DNA from: an uncultured Oscillospiraceae bacterium | Lineage (GTDB): Bacteria > Bacillota > Clostridia > Oscillospirales > Oscillospiraceae | Direction of reading: 5' to 3' | NCBI GenBank assembly: GCA_934591845.1 | Contig: CAKTPO010000009.1 | Location: 19,348 to 83,347 of the forward strand | DNA length: 64,000 nucleotides | Shown: positions 27,126-35,549 of the stretch, one piece after another | Layout of the letters: each line of letters starts with the position of its first letter | Position numbering within the stretch: position 1 is the stretch's first letter | The notes under the pieces: generated by a model | What the model saw: only the letters and a program-made list of their open reading frames with translations | What the model was told of the DNA's origin: nothing | The model's database searches: none | Program-made: the position numbers and the translations under genes

Positions 27126-28029
27126 AATTGCGGTGGTTGGCGGTGGCCCAGCGGGGCTTACCGCCGCCCTCTACGCCGCCCGGGCTGGCCGCAGCGTAAC
27201 GGTGTTCGAGGGTAACAGCTTTGGAGGCCAGATCACCCAGTCCCCTTTGGTTGAAAATTATCCCGGGCTGGCAAACATCAGCGGCATGGAGCTGGGCGAC
27301 CGGATGTATGTCCAGGCCGAACAGGCCGGGGCTACCCTGTCCTTTTCCGGTGTGGAAGCCATTCAAAAATCTGCCACCGGCACTTTCCTTTTGACCACAG
27401 AAGATGGCATTGAGGAAGCCCTATCTGTCATCTACGCCGCCGGGGCCGCCCCCCGGCACCTGGAACTGCCCGGGGAGGAAGCACTTGTAGGCCGGGGCAT
27501 CAGCTATTGCGCCCTTTGTGACGGTGCTTTCTTTGCAAACCAGGATGTAGCCGTGGCGGGCGGCGGCAATACGGCCCTGGAAGATGCCCTATACCTTTCA
27601 GAACGCTGCCGCAGCGTGACCCTGATCCACCGCAGGAACACCTTCCGTGCAGAATCCGCCCTGGTAGAGCGGGCAAAGGCCACCGGGAATCTCACCATCA
27701 TCACCCAGGCCCAGATCACGGCACTCCTTGCCCAAGACGGAAATCTCACCGGTCTGCTCCTGCAAAAGCAGGATGGGACGGTCAAAACCCTGGCGGTCTC
27801 CGGCCTGTTCGTAGCCTTTGGCCGGGTACCAGATACGGCCCCTCTATCCGGCCTTGCCGCCCGGGACGAACAGGGTTATGTCCTGACAGACGACCAAATG
27901 CAAACCCCCACCCCCTGCCTTTTCGCCGCCGGCGACTGCCGCCACAAACAAATACGCCAACTGACCACCGCCGTATCCGACGGCACGGTGGCAGCGATTT
28001 CCGCATGTCGGTATCTGGGGAACAGATAA
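27118..28029 (+). CDS. trxB: Thioredoxin reductase-like flavoprotein
   Basis: 303 residues. The ATG at 27118 overlaps the nrdD end by 8 bases, with GGGAG upstream. FAD-binding GGGPAGLTAALYAARAG opens the protein. The redox pair is C131ALC134D, and the NADPH-binding motif is GGGNTALEDALYL. The C-terminal FAD contact is LFAAGDCRHKQIRQLTTAVSDG, slightly altered from the usual pattern. It would reduce a redoxin; the obvious partner is the CPNC domain fused to the NrdD encoded directly upstream. Its short length is standard for low-molecular-weight TrxB. Confidence 0.9.
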   Translation: MIEIAVVGGGPAGLTAALYAARAGRSVTVFEGNSFGGQITQSPLVENYPGLANISGMELGDRMYVQAEQAGATLSFSGVEAIQKSATGTFLLTTEDGIEEALSVIYAAGAAPRHLELPGEEALVGRGISYCALCDGAFFANQDVAVAGGGNTALEDALYLSERCRSVTLIHRRNTFRAESALVERAKATGNLTIITQAQITALLAQDGNLTGLLLQKQDGTVKTLAVSGLFVAFGRVPDTAPLSGLAARDEQGYVLTDDQMQTPTPCLFAAGDCRHKQIRQLTTAVSDGTVAAISACRYLGNR

Positions 28030-28107
28030 GGTGCATTGATGCTCCCTGTCCAGAATCCCGGGACGTTCATATCTGCATCGATAAAAACCAGACACGCCCC
28101 CCATTCT

Positions 28108-28383
28108 GTCATTCCGACCGAGCAAAGCAAGCGGAGGAATCCACCACGTGGGATGAGAAATAACCACAAGATTAAACTTGCTGCTTGAGTGGATTCCTCG
28201 GCTCACTGCGTTCGCTCGGAATGACACGTCGGGGAGTGGTTCCGTTTTGTCCACACAGGTTATATTTGCCACGCCCCAGGAACGGCACACAGGCCGTTCC
28301 CTACATACTTTAACGGATGGACTGAAATGAACAACGTTGGTTGCCCCCAATAATTGTCAATTGTCCATTGTCAATTGTCAATT
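28108..28383. repeat. Second copy of the composite intergenic repeat (right half)
   Basis: Contains the 118-bp inverted-repeat module (28108-28225), the GGAACGGCACACAGGCCGTT palindrome (near 28280), ACAACGTTGGTT, and a 32-base AATTGTCAAT array (28352-28383) identical to the right arm of the copy at 1.8-2.5 kb. The left arm seen in copy 1 is absent here. No gene is credible from 28030 to 28594. Confidence 0.75.
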
Positions 28384-28506
28384 TTCCCGCCGTTCCCTAC
28401 GGTTTCGCTTGGAGTCCGAGCGAGGTGAAAAAATGGATGTTTTCAGGGCGTTTACATGAGTGTTTTACGCTCCAACTTAAAGTCATAAAACATATCCCAG
28501 ATATGC

Positions 28507-28554
28507 AAAAGCCCACACCAGCCGCCCCCTTTCGAGGGCGGTGGTGTGGGCTTT
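28507..28554. terminator. Strong hairpin, terminator of the metF operon and possibly trxB side
   Basis: AAAGCCCACACCA(G)CCGCCC / GGGCGGTGGTGTGGGCTTT with one bulged base. It lies downstream of metF on the minus strand and its arms end in A/T runs on both sides. Confidence 0.75.
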
Positions 28555-28594
28555 GTTCAGGCGTATGAAGGTCATGCGCCTTTTATGTTTTTGC

Positions 28595-29476
28595 TTACTT
28601 GAGACCGGCCTGTTCCAGCAGAGCGGGGATCTTGGACTCCCAGCCCAGGCTCATGATGTGGACACCCTGGCAGTAGGGCTTGCACTCCCGGATGATCCGG
28701 GCGGCGATCTCCACACCGGTGATACCGGCCTTGGTCTTTTCCTTGTCGGCCTGCAGCTCCTCGATGAGGGCATCGGGGATGTGGACACCGGCTACGTTCT
28801 TGTTCATAAACTTGCACATACCGGCGGACTTGGGGATGATAATGCCCACCTGCACAGGCTTGCCAAACTGCTTGGCCTGCTCCATGAATTTCATGAACTT
28901 TTCAGGCTCAAAAACAGCCTGGGTCTGGAAATACTCGGCACCGGCGGCGACTTTCCGCTCCATCTTCACCAGCTGGGCATCGACGGAGTCAGAGCAGGGA
29001 GACACAACAGCACCCTTGGCAAACTTGGGAGCCTCGCCCACCAGTTCGTTGCCGCCCAGGTCCTTGCCGGTTTCCAGCAGGCTGGCGGTGTGCAGCAGGG
29101 ACACGGAGTCCAGGTCAAAAACGGGCTTGGCCTGGGGATGGTCACCCAGCTTGGTGTGGTCGCCGGTGAGGCACAGAATATTGTCAATGCCCAGCATGGC
29201 GGCACTCAGCAGGTCAGACTGGAGGGCAATGCGGTTCCGGTCACGGCAGGTCAGCTGGAAGATGGGGTTCAGGCCCGCATCTTTCAGCACCTTACAGGTG
29301 GCCAGAGAGCCCAGGCGCATGACGGAGGACTGGTTATCGGTGACGTTGACGAAGTGGACACCGGACAGATACTCCTTGGCCTCCTCTACCATACCGTCAA
29401 TATGAATTCCTTTGGGAGGGCCGACCTCGGCAGTAACTACAAATTCACCGTTATCAAACAGTTCGGTAATTCTCAT
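28595..29476 (-). CDS. metF: Methylenetetrahydrofolate reductase, MetF
   Basis: 293 residues, a flavin TIM-barrel that reduces 5,10-methylene-THF to 5-methyl-THF. AEVGPPKG near residue 16, VNVTDNQSSVMRLGS, QLTCRDRNRIALQSDLL and NILCLTGDHTKLGDHPQAKPVFDLDSV (in part) are family motifs for folate and FAD contacts. It is the third gene of a minus-strand operon after an RnfC-like protein and a MetV-like protein. That arrangement matches the ferredoxin- or NADH-linked MetF-MetV-RnfC2 complexes of acetogens, so electrons may come through the RnfC-like subunit. Confidence 0.93.
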   Translation of the reverse strand: MRITELFDNGEFVVTAEVGPPKGIHIDGMVEEAKEYLSGVHFVNVTDNQSSVMRLGSLATCKVLKDAGLNPIFQLTCRDRNRIALQSDLLSAAMLGIDNILCLTGDHTKLGDHPQAKPVFDLDSVSLLHTASLLETGKDLGGNELVGEAPKFAKGAVVSPCSDSVDAQLVKMERKVAAGAEYFQTQAVFEPEKFMKFMEQAKQFGKPVQVGIIIPKSAGMCKFMNKNVAGVHIPDALIEELQADKEKTKAGITGVEIAARIIRECKPYCQGVHIMSLGWESKIPALLEQAGLK

Positions 29477-29494
29477 AACTCTATACGCTCCTAA

Positions 29495-30130
29495 TTATTC
29501 AGATTCTTTGGCGGCTTTGGTAGCCTCGTCTGTATTAAAGTCGTGGATCTGGGTGGCGCACTTCAGAACATCCAACCGGCCCTGGGCCTTCAGGCGCTGA
29601 ATGATCCGCTCCCAACCGCATTCCATATCGGGGCAAACCTCACATTTGCCGTTCTTGGTGCCGCCGCAGGGGCCGTTGACCAGGCTCTTGGAGCAAGCGG
29701 TAATGGGGCAGATGCCGCCGGTCAGGTTCAGGTAACACTCGCCGCACTGGCCGCAGTCCACTTCCAGAGGGGTAACGCCCTGGAAACCGGGCAGCTCGAT
29801 GGTATCGCAGCAGGCGTAAACGGGCTTGTCTTCCAGCACGGCGGAGATGGTCTGCACGCCCACGCCGCAGGAGAACACCAGAACGGCATCCGCTTCTGCG
29901 ATCTTCTCCATAGGCCCCCGGAGCCGCAGTGCCAGCTCATCGGGATTGCACACATAGTCGGTGGTCAGCTTGCCGACCACCTTGCCGGCATCTTCCAGCT
30001 CTTTCTGGATGGCCTTGGCTTCTTCTTCCGGGAAACCAACTTCCTTACAGCCGTGGCAGTTGATGATAAATACCTTGCCGGAAGCCAGGGAGCTGATAAC
30101 CTCATGGGATTTGAGTTTCGTCATTAACAT
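29495..30130 (-). CDS. MetV-like protein (methylene-THF reductase C-terminal zinc/Fe-S domain)
   Basis: 211 residues. Cysteines cluster in CHGCKEVGFPEE, CDTIELPG, CGQCGECYLNLTGGICPITACSKSLVNGPCGG and CEVCPDMECGW, the pattern of the MTHFR_C/MetV domain that binds a cluster or zinc and docks on MetF. The ending IIQRLKAQGRLD is repeated in the N-terminal part of the next protein. It lies between metF and the RnfC-like gene, with 18 and 15 bases of spacing. A second ATG two codons later (30124) is possible. Confidence 0.88.
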   Translation of the reverse strand: MLMTKLKSHEVISSLASGKVFIINCHGCKEVGFPEEEAKAIQKELEDAGKVVGKLTTDYVCNPDELALRLRGPMEKIAEADAVLVFSCGVGVQTISAVLEDKPVYACCDTIELPGFQGVTPLEVDCGQCGECYLNLTGGICPITACSKSLVNGPCGGTKNGKCEVCPDMECGWERIIQRLKAQGRLDVLKCATQIHDFNTDEATKAAKESE

Positions 30131-30145
30131 AAGTGTTCGTCCCCC

Positions 30146-32119
30146 TTATTTCTTCTTCAGCAAAGGCATTACCAGGCCCTTGGCAGCGTTGATCTTGGAG
30201 ACCAGAGGAATCTTGGAGGAGCAGATGTACTCACAGCACTTGCAGGAGAAGCAGTCCATGACGTTCAGCTTCAGCAGGCCCTCCGCATCGCCCAGCTGGC
30301 CCAGTTTGTAGATTTCCAGGGGTGCCAGTTCCATGGGGCACACATCCACGCAGCGGCCGCACTTGATGCATTCCTTTTCCTCGGTATGGTCGGCGGCAAT
30401 GGCGATAATGCCGTTGGAGCCCTTGATAATGGGCACATTGGTATCCTGAATGGGAGCACCCATCATGGGGCCGCCCATCTTGAGGACCACGTCGTCGCCG
30501 GTGATACCGCCGCAATGGTCAATGATCTCCTGGACGTTGGTGCCCAGCTTGACCATGTAGTTGCCGGGGTTCTTGATGAACTCGCCGGTGACGGAGACCA
30601 CACGCTCTACCAGAGGCATGCCCTTCTGAATGGCATCGGAAACAGCCTTGGCCGTGGAAGTATTGGCGACCACGCAGCCCACGTCGGCGGGCAGCTTGCC
30701 GCTGGGTACATGACGGCCCATGACCTTCTTGATGAGCATCTTTTCAGCACCCTCGGGGTACTGGGTCTTGGCGGCCACCACACGGATATTGTCGTAGGGA
30801 GCAACCTTTTCTTCCATCAGTGCCACGGCATCGGGCTTGTTGTCCTCAATGAGGATCACGCCCTCGGGCGCGGCTACGGCCTTCATCATGGCCCGCAGAC
30901 CGTAAACGATCTCATCGGCGTACTCCAGCAGCACCCGATGGTCAGCAGTCAGGTAGGGCTCACACTCGGAGCCGTTGATCAGCACGGCATCGATGGGCTT
31001 GCCGGGCTTCAACTTGACGTAGGTGGGGAAGGTGGCGCCGCCCATGCCTACAATGCCCTTTTCCTTGACGATCTCCACGATCTCGTCAGGAGTCAGTTCT
31101 TCCAGAGGCTTATTGGGCTTCACGGACTCATCCAGGGTGTTCTTGCCGTCGTTCTTAATGACAACGCTCATCACACCGGGGCCCTTATTGGGATGGGTAT
31201 GGGGCTCTACCGCCAGAACGGTGCCGCTGACACTGGAATGCACAGGTGCGCTGATAAAGCCTGCCTGCTCACCGATCAGCTGGCCCACCTTCACAGTGTC
31301 ACCGGCCTGGACCACAGGGTTGGCGGGAGCGCCAATGTGCATGGCCAGAGGAATGATCACGGTGTCCGGCTCAGGGAACTTCTGCAGTGCCAGATGCTCG
31401 GTGTATTCCTTGTTCTCGGTGGGATGGACACCACCGTAGAAGCCCTCGTAGCGTTTGGCCCGGGCTTCCTCAACGTAAGCCTTAATGGCATCTACATTGA
31501 CCTTGGAGTAATCCCGCAGCTGGATGGGCTGATTCAGGAATTCCTTGGTACGGCCCTGCTTTTCCAGACGCTGGTAGATCTTCTCCCAGGCGCAGTCCTT
31601 CTTGGGGTCGATTTCGCACTTGCCATTCTTGGCACCGCCGCACTGGCCGTTGACCAGGCCCTTGGAGCAATCTACAATGGGGCAGATACCGCCGGTGACG
31701 TTCAGATAGCACTGGGCGCAGGCACCACAGGTCTTCTGGGTCAGGGCCATGCCATGATGGCCGACATAATTCAGGGAATTGGTCGCCGTATGGACAGGCA
31801 GCTGCTCCAACTCCGCCACAGTCTGGACACCCAGACCGCAGGAGATGACCACCACATGCTCTGTCCCCTCAGGGATGATGCCATCCAGCTTCTTCTCCGT
31901 CTGCACCATATTGCAGAGGAAATCCACCTTGGCTTCTCCGGTGATGTGCTTGCCCTGTGCCTGGGCAAGGGCCACAAACTCGCCGCACTCCGGCTCATCG
32001 GTTGTGTTGAACTCTTTGAAGCACTTGTTGCAGGCCACTACGAAGAAGTTGTCCTTCCCCGCAAGCAAACCTTCCAACTCGTCCTTGCTCTTTAACACAT
32101 ACTTGGTATAATCCACCAA
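30146..32119 (-). CDS. RnfC2-like electron-transfer subunit fused to an N-terminal MetV-like domain
   Basis: 657 residues. Residues 1-~205 are a second MetV-like domain (CNKCFKEF, CGACAQCYLNVTGGICPIVDCSKG, NGKCEIDPKKDCAWEKI). Residues ~225-657 are an RnfC protein: a barrel-sandwich domain (HIGAPANPVVQAGDTVKVGQL), an FMN/NADH-binding region (GMGGATFPTYVKL, NGSECEPYLTADHR), a SLBB segment and two 4Fe-4S motifs (CIKCGRCVDVCP and CFSCKCCEYIC). The size fits the RnfC2 subunits of acetogen methylene-THF reductases. It likely oxidises NADH and passes electrons to MetV/MetF in the cytosol; no other Rnf subunit is present here. Confidence 0.88.
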   Translation of the reverse strand: MVDYTKYVLKSKDELEGLLAGKDNFFVVACNKCFKEFNTTDEPECGEFVALAQAQGKHITGEAKVDFLCNMVQTEKKLDGIIPEGTEHVVVISCGLGVQTVAELEQLPVHTATNSLNYVGHHGMALTQKTCGACAQCYLNVTGGICPIVDCSKGLVNGQCGGAKNGKCEIDPKKDCAWEKIYQRLEKQGRTKEFLNQPIQLRDYSKVNVDAIKAYVEEARAKRYEGFYGGVHPTENKEYTEHLALQKFPEPDTVIIPLAMHIGAPANPVVQAGDTVKVGQLIGEQAGFISAPVHSSVSGTVLAVEPHTHPNKGPGVMSVVIKNDGKNTLDESVKPNKPLEELTPDEIVEIVKEKGIVGMGGATFPTYVKLKPGKPIDAVLINGSECEPYLTADHRVLLEYADEIVYGLRAMMKAVAAPEGVILIEDNKPDAVALMEEKVAPYDNIRVVAAKTQYPEGAEKMLIKKVMGRHVPSGKLPADVGCVVANTSTAKAVSDAIQKGMPLVERVVSVTGEFIKNPGNYMVKLGTNVQEIIDHCGGITGDDVVLKMGGPMMGAPIQDTNVPIIKGSNGIIAIAADHTEEKECIKCGRCVDVCPMELAPLEIYKLGQLGDAEGLLKLNVMDCFSCKCCEYICSSKIPLVSKINAAKGLVMPLLKKK

Positions 32120-32175
32120 ATATCACCTTCTTATCCTTTTTGTTACTCGTTTCGCTCCCAAACGAATATGACAAT

Positions 32176-32205
32176 ATTATATCACATCTACGATAGAATT
32201 GTCCA
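32176..32205 (-). promoter_or_regulatory. Probable promoter of the rnfC2-metV-metF operon
   Basis: Minus strand: TGGACA (complement of 32200-32205), 18 bases, TATAAT (complement of 32176-32181), 57 bases before the start. Confidence 0.55.
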
Positions 32206-32267
32206 GAGCTGTCTTTGGCTACAGTATAAAATTGTGGGTAAAAGTTCCCGGGAATTCTCTCCCATAA

Positions 32268-32306
32268 AAAGCCGCCGCCCCTTGTCAGAGGCAGCGGTCT
32301 TGTTTC
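32268..32306 (-). terminator. Terminator after ilvE
   Basis: Minus strand: AAGACCGCTGCC / GGGCGGCGGCTTTTT, an imperfect G/C-rich stem followed by T5. Confidence 0.6.
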
Positions 32307-32363
32307 TCTGTTTTCAAACCGTCCCTTTGGAATGGGACTTTTATGTTCTCCGGGGCGCAGCCC

Positions 32364-33383
32364 TCAGTCAATGACCATCAGCCAGCCCTCGGGGGCCTCG
32401 ATGGTACCCATCTGAATGCCGGTCAGGGTGTTGTAGAGTTTTTCGATGACCTGGCCCATACCGGCGTAGGGATATTCCTTGCCGTGGTCCACGATTTTGC
32501 CCACCGGGGAAATAACCGCCGCAGTGCCGCACAGCCCTGCCTCGGCAAAATCCCCCAGTTCCTCCACACCGACTACACGTTCTTCCACATCCAGCCCCAG
32601 ATAGTCCCTCGCCACCTGGATCAGGGAACGGCGGGTGATGGAGGGCAGAATGGTATCCGACTTGGGTACCACCAGCTTGCCCTCTTTTGTGACAAAGAGG
32701 ATGTTGGCACCGCCGGTTTCCTCAATGTGCTGCCGGGTGGCGGAATCCACATACAGGTTCTCATCATAGCCCTGCTCATGGGCATCTACAATATTATACA
32801 GGCTCATGGCATAGTTCAGCCCCGCTTTGATATGTCCCGTCCCCCTGGGAGCCGCCCGGTCCAGATCCGAGACCCGCAGCACAAGCGGACGGACACCGCC
32901 CTTAAAATAAGGGCCAACCGGGGTTCCGAATACCCGGAACTGGAATTCGTGGGCGGGCTTCACCCCAAGGACCGGGTCTATGCCGAACATATAGGGCCGC
33001 AAATACAAACTGGCCCCGGAGCCGTAAGGCGGCACCCAGGCTATATTCGCCTTGACGGTCTGCCGAATGGCATCCAGAAAACGCTCCTTTGGAAAAACCG
33101 GCATCCGCATTCTCTGGCAGGAGTCCATCATCCGCTGGGCATTCATATCCGGGCGGAAACAAACCGTTTGCCCCCCGGCGGTGGTATAGGCTTTCATGCC
33201 CTCAAAAACCGTCTGGGCATATTGCAGCACACAGGCACACTCGTTCATGGTAATGTTGGCATCCTTTGTCAGCCCGCCTTCGTCCCATGCGCCGTCCTTA
33301 AAATTTGCAACATACCGTTCATCCGTTTGCACGTAGCCGAAGCCAATATTGCTCCAGTCTATCTTTTTCTTATCCATGGTCAT
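32364..33383 (-). CDS. ilvE: Branched-chain amino acid aminotransferase
   Basis: 339 residues, class IV fold PLP aminotransferase acting on Leu/Ile/Val. N-terminal GFGYVQTDERYVANF and VLQYAQTVFEGMKAYTT are the long-form BCAT motifs, LYLRPYMFGIDPVLGV follows, and GTGHIKAGLNYAMS holds the PLP lysine. Later VYVDSATRQHIEETGGANILFV occupies the substrate loop. Two ATGs six bases apart both follow AGAGGAG; the second (33377) has the more usual spacing. Single gene with its own terminator; it is the last clearly chromosomal gene before the mosaic region. Confidence 0.93.
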   Translation of the reverse strand: MTMDKKKIDWSNIGFGYVQTDERYVANFKDGAWDEGGLTKDANITMNECACVLQYAQTVFEGMKAYTTAGGQTVCFRPDMNAQRMMDSCQRMRMPVFPKERFLDAIRQTVKANIAWVPPYGSGASLYLRPYMFGIDPVLGVKPAHEFQFRVFGTPVGPYFKGGVRPLVLRVSDLDRAAPRGTGHIKAGLNYAMSLYNIVDAHEQGYDENLYVDSATRQHIEETGGANILFVTKEGKLVVPKSDTILPSITRRSLIQVARDYLGLDVEERVVGVEELGDFAEAGLCGTAAVISPVGKIVDHGKEYPYAGMGQVIEKLYNTLTGIQMGTIEAPEGWLMVID

Positions 33384-33942
33384 GCAGCTCCTCTGCTTTA
33401 GGATTGCACCATGTTAGCACATTTTGCAAGAAATTACAAGCAAAATTTCATTCACTGCGGACATTTGTCTTTTCGCAGTCATACTCAGCCGGGTCAAAAG
33501 CTGTTCTGTGCGGTAATGATAACTGCCCCTGAAAGAAGGAAAAACAGAATTGCAAATTCCGCTTATATGAATTCTCCTCTTAGCAAAATTTCATTATTGT
33601 GTTATTATTGTATTGCAATAAGATCTGCAAAACAGTAAGAACACACGGGCAGCTGTTTCTCCGCCCGGTTCCGGTGCCCTTTGCTGGTTTTCTGTGCCCT
33701 TATGGCTCTGACCTGCCTATACTGGACCATCGGCGTGATCCGCATGGAGCAATTCCCATTGATGCCTGCTCCGGTTTGGACTTATTTGCTCCATCACCCC
33801 TACGTTTTCAGCCTGTGGTGGGCCGCTGCCGGGGGGGCTGTTTTTTGTGATGTGATAAATGGGTCATACGTGCTGTTTCAACGTTGGCTTGTTCCTGCAG
33901 GATGAAAAGCAAAACCGCCCGGAAATGCCGGACGGTAAATGC
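33384..33942. other. Gene-poor junction between the chromosome-like and mosaic regions
   Basis: 559 bases, AT-rich at first. A frame from about 33681 to 33905 (plus) could encode ~74 hydrophobic residues with two membrane-helix-like stretches (LMALTCLYWTIGVIRMEQFP, then HPYVFSLWWAAAGGAV), but it lacks a convincing start or ribosome site. It may be the tail of a lost membrane-protein gene. I see nothing else. Confidence 0.35.
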
Positions 33943-34368
33943 CTATACAAATTCATCTTCCAGAGCCTTCAAAAAATCATCCGGAGTGTACACAGGTACA
34001 GGAGATTTCATATAGTCCTTCGTATTCCGGGTGATGATGCAGTCCACCTTGGAACGGATCGCAGTTTCGATCATCACAGCATCCTCAAAATCGGTGGTTT
34101 CCGAGGATAGCGCATGAAATACGTCTACTGCTGTACTGTCCAGCATACTGACGATACTGAGCAGACTACCCAGAATGCTCCGGGCTTTTTCGTCGCTGTG
34201 TGTGCAGCGGTGGGTCAGGTAGTAAATATCCGTAGCGGACTTGGCAGTAATGCACCCGGTAAACTGCTCCCCGGCGGCGGCACGGAAAATTTGGAGTGCG
34301 GCAGGCGCAAACGGTTCTCTTTTTTGCAGAAAGTCGATGACGACACAGGTATCTAAGATTGCTTTCAT
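33943..34368 (-). CDS. PIN-domain toxin, VapC-like
   Basis: 141 residues. It opens MKAILDTCVVIDFL, placing the first catalytic Asp at residue 6. Further acids are in TDFEDAVMIETA and in IITRNTKDY, the usual PIN quartet. VapC-type toxins are Mg2+-dependent RNases that cut tRNA or rRNA. The start overlaps the antitoxin stop by 4 bases (ATGA), the normal coupling. It stands next to a fragment of a conjugation gene, so it was probably cargo of a conjugative element. Confidence 0.87.
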   Translation of the reverse strand: MKAILDTCVVIDFLQKREPFAPAALQIFRAAAGEQFTGCITAKSATDIYYLTHRCTHSDEKARSILGSLLSIVSMLDSTAVDVFHALSSETTDFEDAVMIETAIRSKVDCIITRNTKDYMKSPVPVYTPDDFLKALEDEFV

Positions 34369-34580
34369 AAGGAATTCAACTGCTCCTCCCGTGCTTCCTC
34401 CAGGGTCATGGAGTCCGGGACGCTGCCAAACAATGTGTCAACGATGTCCACACGATCCTGATATGGAGAAACCAACTTGGCGATGGTTTTTCCGTTGCGG
34501 GTGATATAAATGTCCTGGGTGGCTGCCAGCAGAAGATACTTTCCGAGGTTCAGCTTTAGCTCTGTTGCGGTAATGGACAT
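34365..34580 (-). CDS. Phd/YefM-type antitoxin partner of the PIN toxin
   Basis: 71 residues. The N-terminal MSITATELKLNLGKYLLLAATQDIYITRNGKTIAKLV is the Phd/YefM DNA-binding fold, in two halves about the NGK turn. The C-terminal half (PDSMTLEEAREEQLNSL) is the toxin-wrapping tail. AAGGAGG lies 7 bases before the ATG. It should bind and silence the toxin and repress the shared promoter through the AATCGAACGA repeats upstream. Confidence 0.87.
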   Translation of the reverse strand: MSITATELKLNLGKYLLLAATQDIYITRNGKTIAKLVSPYQDRVDIVDTLFGSVPDSMTLEEAREEQLNSL

Positions 34581-34608
34581 AGGTCAAACCTCCTTTCGAT
34601 GTAATCTC

Positions 34609-34651
34609 ATTATACACAAATCGAACGAAAATATCAATAGTAATCGAACGA
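34609..34651 (-). promoter_or_regulatory. Promoter and direct-repeat operator of the VapBC-like pair
   Basis: Minus strand: TTGATA (complement of 34632-34637), 17 bases, TATAAT (complement of 34609-34614). AATCGAACGA occurs at 34619-34628, inside the spacer, and again at 34642-34651, 23 bp away, just upstream of the -35. This is a good candidate for the antitoxin-toxin operator. Confidence 0.65.
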
Positions 34652-34655
34652 TTTT

Positions 34656-34890
34656 TTATGATAGCCCAATCATTTCCCGCACGACCCTGTCTGCCATTTT
34701 CACGGCCCCTACGAAGATCCGCATATTGAAGATTAGCGCTCCGATATAGCTCCACACCATCGTAGCTGCTGCTTCCGCATCCACCACAGGGGGCGAGGAT
34801 GCAAAGGCGGAGAAAATCACGCAGGCCAGCACAGTGACCGCCCTTTCCAGGCAGACAGAAGCGTAGCTTTTGAGAAAGCTCTTGCCGATT
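34656..34890 (-). pseudogene. C-terminal remnant of a VirB6/TrbL-like conjugation gene
   Basis: About 78 codons remain, from KSFLKSYASVCLERAV to VVREMIGLS and TAA. The DNA closely matches the 3' end of the full gene at 60555-60790, and homology stops abruptly at both ends (about 34648 and 34890). An in-frame TAA lies just upstream, so it cannot be expressed. It shows that a second, related conjugative element once lay here. Confidence 0.85.
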
Positions 34891-34918
34891 TAATCAGAGC
34901 TTCCCTGGCTAGGGTTTA

Positions 34919-35548
34919 TTATTGTATCTCACGCTTTTTATAAAAAGCGATGGCCATACGCCAGGAAAGCGCATATCCTCCGACTCCAACGGCAGCAAGT
35001 ATTGCCAACACCAGGTTGGGTTTAATTTCTATCCCAAGCTGCCCCCTGAAGAAACCGGATGCCAAAACACTTGCACCGCATACAAAACCGATCATCACAT
35101 AGTAAGCAGTCCTTCCTTTTTCCACGCCCAGTTTGAATATAAACGGGAGCGATATGGAGGGCGCAAGCATTGATACGACCAGCATCAACAGCATCAGGAC
35201 GGCAAGCTTTCCAAAGGCAAAACACCCAGTAATCATCATTTTTGTTACTTGTGCAATTCCCGTAAGGAGCAGCACCGTTAGTTGAACAAGTATTCCGATC
35301 AAGTATTTTTCAGAAACGATTTGTTCCTTTGTATAGGGCATTGTCCCGCTGTAGCGCATCCACCCGCTACGTTCATCATATCCAAGCAGGGTAACAGGGA
35401 TCATACCACACAACATACAGAGATAGAATGTAAAAAACAAATTCTCACCATTTGCAAGGGATAACCCAATAAAAACAGCGGTAATGAGAATGTATGCTCT
35501 GCAATACTTCTGCATCATATACCAATCTTTCAATAGAAGTCCCTTCAT
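34919..35548 (-). CDS. ABC-2 type transporter permease
   Basis: 209 residues with six hydrophobic segments. It opens MKGLLLKDWYMMQKYCRAYI, characteristic of ABC-2 permeases in GntR-regulated exporters. MIPVTLLGYDERSGWMRY is a typical early loop. It starts one base after the ATPase stop and should form the membrane part of that exporter, which may extrude a peptide antibiotic or lipid-like compound. The substrate is unknown. Confidence 0.82.
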   Translation of the reverse strand: MKGLLLKDWYMMQKYCRAYILITAVFIGLSLANGENLFFTFYLCMLCGMIPVTLLGYDERSGWMRYSGTMPYTKEQIVSEKYLIGILVQLTVLLLTGIAQVTKMMITGCFAFGKLAVLMLLMLVVSMLAPSISLPFIFKLGVEKGRTAYYVMIGFVCGASVLASGFFRGQLGIEIKPNLVLAILAAVGVGGYALSWRMAIAFYKKREIQ

Positions 35549-35549
35549 G

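Noticed and set aside
30386..32095. A 569-codon frame antisense to the rnfC2-like gene
   Set aside because: Low-complexity His/Gly/Leu shadow; the minus-strand protein has complete cluster motifs.
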